Below are positions 12,001 to 21,230 of a stretch of DNA of 64,000 nt, piece after piece. The first letter of the stretch is position 1; every line of letters begins with the position of its first letter. A program made the position numbers and the translations under genes. The DNA is from Antedon mediterranea (Eukaryota; Echinodermata; Crinoidea; Comatulida; Antedonidae). The notes under the pieces are model-generated. The model saw nothing but the letters and a program-made list of their open reading frames with translations, searched no databases and was not told the DNA's origin. Where the stretch lies: contig NC_092674.1 of assembly GCF_964355755.1 (NCBI RefSeq), positions 24,454,001-24,518,000 of the forward strand, read 5' to 3'.

Positions 12001-15000
12001 TCTACACCAGAGACACAAGGTGTAAACGGTTTTTGTGGTTCAAAACCGAGCTGTTAAAGGTCATTGACGTGAAAATGTAATATTTTGTCACAGAAATACA
12101 ATATATTATGCAAACAAAATAGTTTTTTTGCTTAAAATATACACCCCTTTTTTGCTTAGAACAATAATTGTACGATATGTGCTGTTCGTTATTTTCTTTT
12201 AAAGGCACAAACACATTTGTGACTTTTCTTTTCTGCTGAAAATATTGAAATTGTTCGTGTGCATTTACCAGAAAGCCTAAAATAATTTGATATTGGTGTA
12301 ACTCTACCCTGGCCGATTCTATGTAGGCCTAATTATAGAAAAAGGGAAAATATATAATACTGACGTCTCAATGGATGAAAAATGATATCTTTTTTAGGAA
12401 CTGAAAAAGTACCATAATAATGTTCCTTCATTGATACATTGTTATGCTTATTAAGAAATACATTTTTTATTTTAAATACTTACCGTACCTACCCTATTTT
12501 TACGCCAACCTAACAATTTAAGGCCTATTTAATGTACGTACAGTCTACAAGGCGGAAATGCAGTCATTTTAAAAAGAAAAATAATTGTTAGGCCCTAATT
12601 TTTAAAATAATAAATGATAACCTTAATAGCCACAAAGAAAATATAACACTGGACTACATTCAAAATTAAATAAATTGTGTGTAAATTCGGATTATTATGT
12701 TTTTATATGAGATTTGTCGATATGTTCCAGTGTTTAAACGTTTTAAACCATAGTCAGTTAAGTTCCACGTGTGCGCTTGCAATACTGATTTGATTGACAG
12801 CACCGGGGTGATAGATGTAGTGTAAATGGGCGCAACTCGAGTTCATCTCGCAGTTTTTTTGGCTAGTGTAAATGGAAATTGCCTCCGAGTTCAACTCGTG
12901 TTCCTCTCTCAGTCGATAGTGTAAAAAGGGTATTATAGATAAGGTGATCGAGAGTATTGGTCAGCTGGAACAGTTCATTCTAGAGTTATGAAAGCTTTGG
13001 CATGAAAATGGCAGGACTATTTATATGTAGCTTTTTTCGTTTACAAACTAATATTGAGGTAGAATCAAATATCAGGAATGGTCAATTATTTCATTAGACA
13101 GCCAAACTTACCAACATCAATTCAGACTCCAAAGTATCAAGACGCTCTGGTTTCTTGCTAGCCTTCTTAAGTGCATTCACCTTTAAATATAATAGAAATA
13201 AATTAGTAGTAATGATGAGGGCAGAATATCTGTTCGTCAGTTACAGTAGTGTACAAAGTAGAACCTTAACTTCGGGAAACCTCTATCCAGGAGACATACA
13301 TCCTGTGAAACGAACAAGAGGCAAGTCACATGGCCAACCTTATTTAGGAGATGCTAGGTCCCAAAGATGTCCACCCGAAGATGTCTACCTGAAGATGTCC
13401 ACCCGAAGATGTCCAGAAAGAGGTTCTTAAAAACAATAAAGTAGCCTACTTGGGTAATCTCTTTCCTGTGAAATGATGACCAATATATTATGTTTCAACA
13501 TGCACTGCTCGCAACCCCTACTCAAGGAAAACCTTTATTAAGGCGACAATTTGCTGGGTTCTGAATGTGTCCCATTAATATAGGTTCTTTTGCATTATTA
13601 TGTTACCTTTAATTTTAATTTATACACTTCATTTGCTTTTGATTCCTTCTTTTTCATAAGCTCACACATTATTCTTTCTTCTTCTTTTATTCCTTTGAAC
13701 ACTTGCCGATAGTTTGCAAACTGGAAAAATAAATTTCAAAAATGTTATATTAAAAAAAAAAGCAAGAAAATTATGACAAAATTTGACATCAGCATAATGT
13801 AAATTACACTTTTTGAGCTCACAAGCCAACCATCTAAAATCTTGTGCTTTTCACAATTTTTTTTCTATGTTTAAAAAAATTTACAATTTGATTGATCCAG
13901 TCGCTCAGGATGTTTCTCCCTATTTTTTTTAATATATTTATGAGGGTGATCCATCCAGCAATTGCTGATTATTAGGGACCCCCATAGGTTCACAAGACAA
14001 ACATATACACAAGATGCTCTACATCAACAAAGTCTTATTACAAGTCTTTGGGAGTGGAGTTGTAATTTTGTCCTTAGAAAAAATCCTAACATGTGACAGG
14101 ATTTGAACCCAGGACTATTGAATTGGTAGCCCAGCATCATAACCACCAAGCCACAACTCCACTCCAAAGGCAGGAACATCTTCTTTAATATAACAATTGT
14201 ACACATACTTCACCATGTAATTCTTGTAACAATAACCACAGCGCATTATCCAAATCAAACCAATTAGTTAAAACGTCACTAAAAGTGAAATTAGTTTCCG
14301 CTTGACCCCATCGCATTACTGCTCTTGATGCTAAATAGAAAATATATTAAACAATTAATTTTAAATTATCAGAAATAAGTAGCAATACTTATAGTTAATT
14401 TTTAAATGCATTATTATAGGCAGACAATAGTTTGAACATTAATTTTACACAAAAACACAATAAAAAAAAGTATACAGTACATAATATGACATTTGATAGG
14501 CTTATTATGTTTAACATAAAGGAAGACTGCTAAAAAACAAACTTGTGAAAGTGCCATTACTTCCTTGTAGAAATAAATGAAGTCTTACATTCTATTATAG
14601 CTTTTTGAAATTTAGCAACAGATTCTATCAATGTTTTCTGTAGGAATAGGACTTCATCAAGAACTGGTGCATTGGTGAACTTAATCATTAACTTTTGAAA
14701 GTTTCTTCCGACTTTACTCGACGTCATCATAGGATTTTCACTGTAAAGAATGTGTACTATATAAATACATAAAATATATTTAGCTGCTTCTAAAATTATA
14801 AACACAGTAAATATACGGAGTATTTGTTTAACGATAATAAAAAGGTCAAGCAAAAAAGAAAATTCGAAATTTGAAAAGTAAAAGTAATGTAGGCTATGCT
14901 ACACATGAGCTGAGGACGTAATTGGGTTCTCTGCGATATGGTCCTATACTGGGTGTACGATGGGTGCTCAAACTGAGCTACCTGTCACTCAACCAACATC

Positions 15001-15503
15001 CAGCTGACACTATGTCTTCGTACGCTGTTTTAGCCAAACAAACTATATATAAAGAAATACATTGTGTTTAGATATGATTAAATTATGTATAAATACAAAA
15101 CACTACCTGTTTTGGTTGTTGTTTTCTGAATATTTCTTCGATAAACTAAGAAAGTAGCGGCCTATCAAACGTACACTGCATCACAGACCTGCGAATGCAC
15201 TTCCGTGAACTTGCTTGTCGAAGCGTGGATAAGCTGGTACCGAAACAACAAGGGATCTCACAACAATACATAGATGACGTATTGTATTTTAGCCTTTTAT
15301 AGGTAAACAATGTCCCAACAATGAAGAAATTGTATTTCTTGTGTTTCGTTTAAATATAGAGATTCTATATTTACTCACTGTTTGCCAATAGCCGAGTTCT
15401 GTTTGTTGTTAGCATGATAAATACGTAAGCTAGCCGTGTTCAGCTTGTTACCCGTCATGTTTTGTTTTTGGAAGCGGCTATATCGAGCTGGATTCGGCTT
15501 CAT
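8944..15503 (-). CDS. BAR-B: BAR-like adaptor with SH3-ligand tail (11 exons)
   Basis: Tandem paralogue of BAR-A; no named orthologue recognised. Coding exons: 15379-15503, 14589-14740, 14209-14330, 13607-13720, 13112-13180, 11706-11774, 11219-11366, 10431-10682, 9995-10174, 9330-9887, 8944-9038. All joins keep the frame, giving 627 residues. Residues about 55-266 form a helical BAR-like region; the FEKTKARTIK...FTA segment resembles the last BAR helix of FAM92/CIBAR (from memory). The tail has an acidic segment with YTVL (Y388) and YVVP (Y401), a three-unit 23-residue repeat (about 422-479), the SH3-ligand-like segment SLPPPRPPKK, VFVPPPVPQKK and a proline-rich end. This suggests a membrane-binding scaffold recruiting SH2 and SH3 proteins. 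The start ATG at 15503 is chosen because its 125-nt exon ends at GTGAGT and joins exon 2 in frame; a start at 14730 is the alternative. Confidence 0.68.
9330..9887 (-). CDS. BAR-B exon 10 (23-residue repeats, SH3 ligands)
   Basis: 558 nt, phase 1-1; acceptor TTTACAG, donor GTATGAG. Repeats MDQPRYPPGIKIPTKA..., MEKPRFSPAMKPPTKP... and FDQPKYPSG. Then IYEDL and PxxPxK-type SH3 ligand sequence. Confidence 0.78.
9995..10174 (-). CDS. BAR-B exon 9 (acidic, YTVL/YVVP)
   Basis: 180 nt, phase 1-1. Acidic stretch DEDEFDDDPSDDDEYTVL followed nine residues later by YVVP. The pair is reminiscent of ITAM-like docking sites, but the second motif ends in P, so it is not a canonical ITAM. Confidence 0.72.
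10431..10682 (-). CDS. BAR-B exon 8 (basic, Ser/Gln-rich linker)
   Basis: 252 nt, phase 1-1, NEMLVRKTFHKLNLQKPEQQ onward; acceptor TTTTTTCAG, donor GTATGC. Low-complexity charged linker with SSIFSSFGTKLPKF near its end. Confidence 0.7.
10820..10906. repeat. Short inverted repeat (AACCGGTTAAATGG)
   Basis: ATAACCGGTTAAATGG near the left end and CCATTTAACCGGTTAT near the right end are perfect complements about 50 bp apart, with smaller palindromes between. Possible small foldback element in BAR-B intron 7. Confidence 0.55.
11219..11366 (-). CDS. BAR-B exon 7, end of BAR-like region
   Basis: ARTIKNALEVYSKGWLTFAQ then TAQSQIAEEM; acceptor TTTCTTAG, donor GTTAAT, phase 0-1. Confidence 0.73.
11706..11774 (-). 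CDS. BAR-B exon 6
   Basis: 23 codons, AEQEDKRMAEELNAFVEEFE then KTK; acceptor GCAG, donor GTAGGT. Coiled-coil-like heptads. Confidence 0.74.
11812..12932. mobile_element. PIF/Harbinger-like MITE, 1.12 kb with TIRs and TTA duplication
   Basis: Left end TACCCTATTTACACTATC and right end GATAGTGTAAAAAGGGTA are complementary at 17 of 18 positions. Both sides are flanked by TTA (11809-11811 and 12933-12935), fitting the TWA target duplication known for PIF/Harbinger elements. No transposase frame inside. It sits in BAR-B intron 5. Confidence 0.7.
13112..13180 (-). CDS. BAR-B exon 5
   Basis: 23 codons, VNALKKASKKPERLDTLESE then LML; acceptor AAAG, donor GTAAGT. Predicted amphipathic helix. Confidence 0.72.
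13365..13417. repeat. Short tandem repeat (GATGTCCACCCGAA)n
   Basis: Three to four copies of a 14-bp unit in BAR-B intron 4. It generates a spurious open frame. Confidence 0.7.
13607..13720 (-). CDS. BAR-B exon 4
   Basis: 38 codons, FANYRQVFKGIKEEERIMCE then a lysine-rich helix; acceptor TTTTTCCAG, donor GTAACA, phase 0-0. Confidence 0.76.
13941..14165 (-). mobile_element. tRNA-derived SINE, family S1
   Basis: Minus strand head GGCTTGGTGGTTATGATGCT (box A) and GGGTTCAAATCCTG (box B), with an A-rich tail beyond 13931. Over 80 per cent alike by eye to the copy at 51033-51245. Confidence 0.7.
14209..14330 (-). CDS. BAR-B exon 3
   Basis: 122 nt, SRAVMRWGQAETNFTFSDVL then TNWFDLDNALW; acceptor TTTAG, donor GTATGT. 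Half its residues are identical to BAR-A exon 2. Confidence 0.77.
14589..14740 (-). CDS. BAR-B exon 2
   Basis: Acceptor TTTACAG at 14741-14747. Peptide ENPMMTSSKVGRNFQKLM then NAPVLDEVLFLQKTLIES. Donor GTAAGA; phase 1 out. Confidence 0.7.
15379..15503 (-). CDS. BAR-B exon 1 (start codon)
   Basis: 41 codons plus 2 nt, MKPNPARYSRFQKQNMTG then NKLNTASLRIYH. It ends CA|GTGAGTAA; reading through would hit TGA at once, which supports a splice here. Basic N-terminus, no signal peptide. No equivalent exon was found for BAR-A. Confidence 0.55.
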
Positions 15504-15705
15504 TTTGAACTGAAATGTAAACACAGAGAGGCTAAGATTCAAAGACACCGCGTATATACTGTTGGGTATTAAAAAGGTAAACGTTAATCATGTTTGAGAG
15601 GTACAAAATATACCTCCTGTTGTAGTTTTGTAAATTGTACACTTGGGCCTAGTTAATTAAATTATTAATAATTAATATAACAAAATATTTCTGAACGGGA
15701 TTATG

Positions 15706-16091
15706 TTAATCCCTTCTCTTCCTCCCCTCTTCTCTTCCTCCCCTCTTCTCTTCCTCCCCTCCTCTCTTCCTCCCCTCCTCTCTTCCTCCCCTCCTCTCTT
15801 CCTCTCCTCCTCTCTTCCTCTCCTCCTCCCCTCCTCTCTTCCTCTCCTCCTCTCTTCCTCCCCTTCTCTCTTCCTCTCTTCCTCCCTTTCTCTCTTCCTC
15901 CCCTCCTCCCCTCCTCCCCTCCTCTCTTCCTCCCTTCCTCCCCTCCTCCCTTCCTCCCCTCCTCCCTTCCTCCCCTCCTCCCTTCCTCCCCTCCTCTCTT
16001 CCTCCCCTTCTCTCTGCCTCCCCTCTTCCCCTCCTCCCTTCCTTCCATCCTCTCTTCCTCCCCTTCTCTCTTCCTTCCCTCCTCTCTCGTA
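15706..16091 (+). repeat. Polypyrimidine tract (TCC/TCTTCC)n
   Basis: Almost pure C/T for about 385 bp, from units CTCCTCTCTTCCTCCC. Three long open frames over it are composition artefacts. Confidence 0.95.
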
Positions 16092-16095
16092 TCCG

Positions 16096-16395
16096 GATAT
16101 TCACCCCCTGGACATTTACCCCCCGGACAACTACCCCCCGGACAACCACCACCTGGACCACTACCCCCTTAGGACAACTACCCCTTTAGGACAACTAACC
16201 CCCGGACAAATACCCCCCGGACAACTACCCCCTTAGGACAACAACCCCCTTAGGACAACTACCCCCTGGACAACTACCCCCCGGACAATTACCCCCTAGG
16301 AACAATTACCCCCCGGACAATTACCCCCGGACAATTACCCCCCGGACAATTACCACCCAGAAAACTATCCCTTTAGAACACCCTAACCACCCAGA
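16096..16395 (+). repeat. C-rich minisatellite, unit GGACAACTACCCCCC
   Basis: About 20 copies of a 15-bp unit with a CCTTAGGACAAC variant. It is the exact reverse complement of the array at 17395-17668. Confidence 0.92.
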
Positions 16396-16744
16396 CCATT
16401 CAACAACCTGACTCTGCAACTATTAATTAATAACTATATTTTAATTCGTTACTTTGACGAATTACTATTCATTATTGTAAACAAAAGTAAAAGATTGAAC
16501 ATAAATATAGCCTGGTGGTATAAACTGAAGATTGTCACACATGATCATAGGATAGTCGAACGTATTATATAGTACTCCCTGTATTTACTGTAAAAACTGG
16601 GTTCGCTAATAATAATAATAATTTTTGCGTCAGGACAATGCTTCGATAACCACTGGTCTTAAAAGAATTAATTTTTGTCTCAAATTTGTCATTTTGTATT
16701 TTTGTACACTTGAAGAATAATATCACTTTTGATATTTGACCTCA

Positions 16745-16970
16745 ATGTTCACTCACCGAATAAACGGCGATCTTTAAATAAATTCCCCTCAAATAAACGG
16801 TGACCATGTAACTCCCATGACACATCATATGGAATAATCGGCGTCTATTTTCATTAGATTATACTCCCTCCCATTGAATAAACAACTTTCTTCCAATAAA
16901 TGTCCACCTAAAAACCACCTAAACAATAAACAGCCCAGGCCGTTTTTTTCAATAAATACGGTACTTTAAA
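16745..16970. repeat. Dispersed AATAAACGGC-type repeat
   Basis: Repeated GAATAAACGGC, CAAATAAACGG, CAATAAACAG; a related block lies at 42475-42775. Confidence 0.5.
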
Positions 16971-17012
16971 TCTAGCACATCTAGGGTCTAGCGTGCTGTT
17001 AAACAGAATAAT

Positions 17013-17396
17013 CGGTTAAAAACGGGTGTTTCGAAACTAGAGACCCGAGACCAGAGACCAGAGACCCGAGACCCAATACGAAAAGGGAGACCTAAATATA
17101 CGAAAAGAGAGACCCCACTATACGAAAAGGGAGACTCCACTATACGAAAAGGGAGACCTAAATATACGAAAAGGGAGACCAAATATACGAAAAAGGAGAC
17201 CCAAATATATGAAATGGGAGACCCAAATATACGAAAAGGGAGACCCACTATAAGAAAAGGGAGACCACACTATACGAAAAGGGAGACCCTAATATACGAA
17301 AAGGGAGACCCAAATATAGGTCTCCCTTTTCGTATTGGGTCTCGTGTCAGGTCTCTGGTCTCGGGTCTCTTGTTTCGAAACACCCGTTAAAAACCG
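17013..17396. mobile_element. Foldback element with 70-bp inverted arms and internal 21-bp repeats
   Basis: Arms 17021-17092 and 17319-17388 are near-perfect reverse complements (AACGGGTGTTTCGAAAC... / ...GTTTCGAAACACCCGTT). Between them are about ten copies of a 20-22-bp unit CCAAATATACGAAAAGGGAG. Confidence 0.8.
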
Positions 17397-17668
17397 GGGG
17401 GTAGTTGACCGGGGGGTAGTTGACCGGGGGGTAGTTGACCGGGGGGTAGTTGACCGGGGGGTAGTTGTCCTAAGGGGGTGGTTGTCCTAAGGGGGTGGTT
17501 GTCCGGGGGGTTACTGTCCTAAAGGGGTAGTTGTCCTAAAGGGGTAGTTGTCCGGGGGGTAGTTGTCCGGGGGGTAGTTGTCCGGGGGGTAGTTGTCCTA
17601 AGGGGATAGTTGTCCGGGTGGTAAACATCCGGGGGGTAACTGTCTAGGGGGTAGGTGTCCTAGAACCC
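17395..17668 (+). repeat. G-rich minisatellite, unit GGGGGGTAGTTGTCC
   Basis: About 18 units. The first five G6 runs (17395-17462) fit the G-quadruplex consensus. Inverted copy of the 16096-16395 array. Confidence 0.92.
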
Positions 17669-17825
17669 TCCTCTCTTCCTCCTCTTCCCTATATTTTTAG
17701 CTTATTTTGGTTTATTTATTTCATTTACATTTTAATGTTCTTTTTGCTATTTTGTTTATTTTATTATCCATACAGTATTACAGGTATTTTAAAAATAAGA
17801 TGCAAATAAATTAAAATCAAACTCG

Positions 17826-18650
17826 TTCTTTTACTCCCTCTCTCCCCTACTCCTTCTGCCCCTCTCTCTTATCATCCTTCCTGCTCTCTCTACCCTCCCT
17901 CCCCTCCCTCTTTTCCCCTCTCTTCCCACCCTTCATTCTCTCTCTCTTTTCACCCTTCCTCACTTCTCTTTCTTCCCATACCTTCCTCCCTTCTCTCGTC
18001 CCACCCTTCATTCCCTCTCTCCCTCTCTTTTCCCACCTCTTTCTTCCATATCTCTTCTCACTCTTCCTGCCTTCTCTCCTGTCCCCCTTTCTCTTCCCAC
18101 CCTTCATTCCCTCTCTTTTCCCACTCCTTCCTTTCCTATCTTTTCTCACTTTTCCTCTCTCTTCCCACCTCTTTCTCCTTCCAAATCTTCATTTCCTCCC
18201 TCTTTCCACCTTCCTCCCTTCTCTCTTCCTATCCTTAACACTCTCTCTTCCTGCCCCTTCCTCCCTCTCTCTTCCCATCCCTTCCTCCCTCTTTCTTCAC
18301 ACACCTTCCTCCTTCTCTCTTCCCACCCTTCCTCACCTCTCTTTCTACCCTTCCTTCCCTATATTTTCCCATCCTTCCTCTCCTCTCTCTTCTCATCCTT
18401 CATTCCCTCTCTCTTCCCACCCCTTCATTCCTTGCCCTATCTCTTTCCAGCCTTTATTCCTATCTTCCCATCCTTCCTCTTCTCCATCTGTCCATGCCTT
18501 CCTCTTCTCTATCTTCCCATGCCTTCCTCTACTCTATCTTCCCATGCCTTCCTCTTCTCTATCTTCCCACTTCTTCCTTCATTCTTTTTCTCCTCATCCC
18601 TTCCTTCCCTTCCTCTTTTCCTACCCCTTCCTTCCCTTGGAAAGGAAAAG
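17826..18650 (+). repeat. Polypyrimidine tract with CCCTTCCTCCCTCTCTTCC units
   Basis: About 820 bp of C/T-rich degenerate repeats between BAR-B and DIPK2; the open frames in it are artefacts. Confidence 0.93.
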
Positions 18651-18659
18651 CCCAATTTG

Positions 18660-20606
18660 TTTATTAATTGTATATAATAATGCAGTTGAGCACTCCTATG
18701 ATCTGCTGTTATATTGTGAAAGATCTAATTAATAGATTCAAGGATGAAAACCTGTAAAAAATTAGTTATTATTTAGTACAAAATATTTTCCATGCATATA
18801 GAGATTCATGGAAATTTAATATCTAGAAAGTCAAAGAAAACATTATGCAAAATAAATGAAGAAAATTTGGTGTATTTTACCACCATACAGTACAATTATT
18901 TTGATCTGGTCACACCTTACAGATAGTGTATACCGATAAACTACTGTATGATAATTATCTGAACTTTTCATGTATTGAAATTGTTCAAAAGACATGGAAT
19001 TTTGCACCTTGATTGAGAATGTAACACTATTTGATTTCATTCATAAATACTTTATTGTATTGTTCTACAGTTTATGTACACAGACAAATTGATCGTAAAT
19101 ATACAGTACAACAACAGAGAAATTGTCAACATCCCTTGGGGCCTATTCGGTGCTGAAACACTATCAATTCTGTTCATTAATCGCTGCCCAATATTATAAT
19201 GCAATCTGATTGGAAGCCGAGGTTCTTTCAAATTAAGCTTGTCACACAACACAGTTAATGTATTCAGTTGTGTGTATGACAATCATGCATGCTAACTTAT
19301 TACAGTACATCGTGTGATTTTACGTTCTGTTTTATGCTTTCTGGGAATTTGCGTATCATCGTTATACTCAGGTATGAGCTGTGTTAAATGTTTTTATCGC
19401 ATGCTCTCAAGTGGTAATTTCTCTCACGTTGTAGTGTCTACGGTACAGTATTGTTTTGGAATATAATTGCTGTACTACAGGTATGATTTTGTTTACTGCA
19501 TATTTTGTGTTTATACCAGTGTACAATTGTTGTATTAACAAATATGGAAGAACTTCTATTTCAAAGATTCAATATTGTTTGCTATTTCAGATTTTAAATG
19601 TCTAGTGAACATTAATTGTATTTGTATCTGCCAACTGAGCCTGTTTCATTTTAAATATGAATACTTAGTGGTATTTCTGGTTCTGTCAATGCTTAGTTTT
19701 CTCATCAGTGTTTCTACTGACAGTTAGCCTAAAAAAATCCTCAAATCATATAGCTTAATTTTAAATTATATGTAGTAGAAAATGTTTTTCTAATGTTGAT
19801 AAGATATTTTAGTAAAAAAAATGCAGTATTTCTCAAAATATTTGTGACATTATTTGAGTACTTTGTACTGTACAATAATTGATGCTTTTCTATGAGCAGG
19901 CTGCAGTCAGCAAATGAATGGAATTAAACCTTGAATTTACCATTAGGATAATTAAAGCAAAAATTAATGAATTTTTAATTGGCCATTGTTTATAGGCTTG
20001 TATTTGTTCAGTAGGGAATAATAATTGTAATACTGTCAAGTATAGCAAATTATATTCTTGAAATTATGCATTGACAAATTTGAAATGTTAGCATCTTTGA
20101 CAACCCCTACAATATTTAGAGTTTTTTAAATATTTTTGCATCTAAAAAAGTAAACTTTAAAATATATTTTGTTAGAATGTAATATTGTACAATCACAAGT
20201 GACAGTTGGAATGATCTGTGGATGTACTGTAAGAACAAAGGTTAAATGTGATGATGATGATGATGATGATTTTTAATTTGTTGAATAATATACATTTTTT
20301 TATTCTTCTACAAAAAGTTGAGTTTGCACTAATTTGGCAATCAGACTAAAAAGTAAAGAACTGTAAATTGTAATTTTTCAGATATGTAAACCAGCAAACA
20401 TTAGCTATTGTTGATTTAATAATAACTAGAAAACTACTGTATGAACATTGTACAGTATGCCTAGAAACATAAAGTCAGTATAGTAGTCAGTATTAAAAAA
20501 TGTTAAAGATTTTTATGTTACAGTAGTTTGTACAGCATTTGTAATTTTATGATAAATATGTGATATTTTTATGAACTGTATTCTTTTCTATTTTGATAGT
20601 GATATA
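18660..20606. other. 5' flank of DIPK2
   Basis: AT-rich with frequent CTGTACAGTA-like motifs. Possible 5' UTR donors (CTCAG|GTATGAG at about 19374, ACAG|GTATGA at about 19481) were seen, but no exon can be defined. Confidence 0.3.
20249..20270 (+). repeat. (GAT)n microsatellite
   Basis: Seven GAT triplets upstream of DIPK2. Confidence 0.85.
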
Positions 20607-21230
20607 ATGAAAATCTGGACCCAAAGGTTAGACAGACCATTAAGTATACTCAAGAAAAGAAAATTATTAATTATTCTTACGCTATTTTTCTCTTCAATCG
20701 TCTACATAAAAATATATTTTGTGTTCTTAAAGAACGAATTAAAAGACTTTGACTTTCTCGAAGCACGTAAATGTCCGGCTTGTTACGGCACAAGCCTCTG
20801 TGGAAGTTTCCAGCGAGGTGAACTCGCTCTTGAATTATTTTACAAATTCCGAATGCTGGATGTTGTTAATGTTAAGAACGTGTTCTTTGGTCGCCACCAG
20901 GAGAAACCTGTCGTTTTTAAGAAACTCGGACATACGGACGAACTTAACCAATTAGATGCGAAGATATGTGAGCAAGGCAAAGATGCTACTGGTTGTGATG
21001 TGTCTCGCGTTATTTTCCAAAGTGACTTGATCAAAGCCATGGAAGATGGAAAACTGATGGTTGATGGTGTCAAGAGAATGTCAGATCTTGTTAGGTGTCC
21101 TTCGCAGCGTTTGCTTGATAGAATTTGGTCTCGGTACGATGAACGCTCGTGGATCGGTGGCGTAAAGCAACATCAACAACTCAATCTTGTAACAACATTA
21201 TTCTTTAACCCAGAACCTATTTTATTACAG
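20607..21230 (+). CDS. DIPK2: DIPK2 exon 1
   Basis: 208 codons exactly, ending NPEPILLQ before GTAATA. Carries the membrane segment and the Cys-rich N-terminal part. Confidence 0.93.

Noticed and set aside
15701..16236. Long open frames on both strands (up to 177 codons)
   Set aside because: They lie entirely over polypyrimidine and C-rich repeats and encode only Leu/Pro/Ser or Glu/Gly/Arg runs.
16988..17248. 86-codon minus frame with membrane-like repeats
   Set aside because: Translation of the 21-bp repeat in the foldback element; no conserved start or family.
17847..18149. 100-codon Lys/Arg/Glu/Gly-rich minus frame
   Set aside because: Composition artefact of the polypyrimidine tract.
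20571..20606. Upstream in-frame ATG for DIPK2
   Set aside because: The 12 extra residues look random and an acceptor-like TTTTGATAG lies between the two ATGs, so 20607 is preferred.
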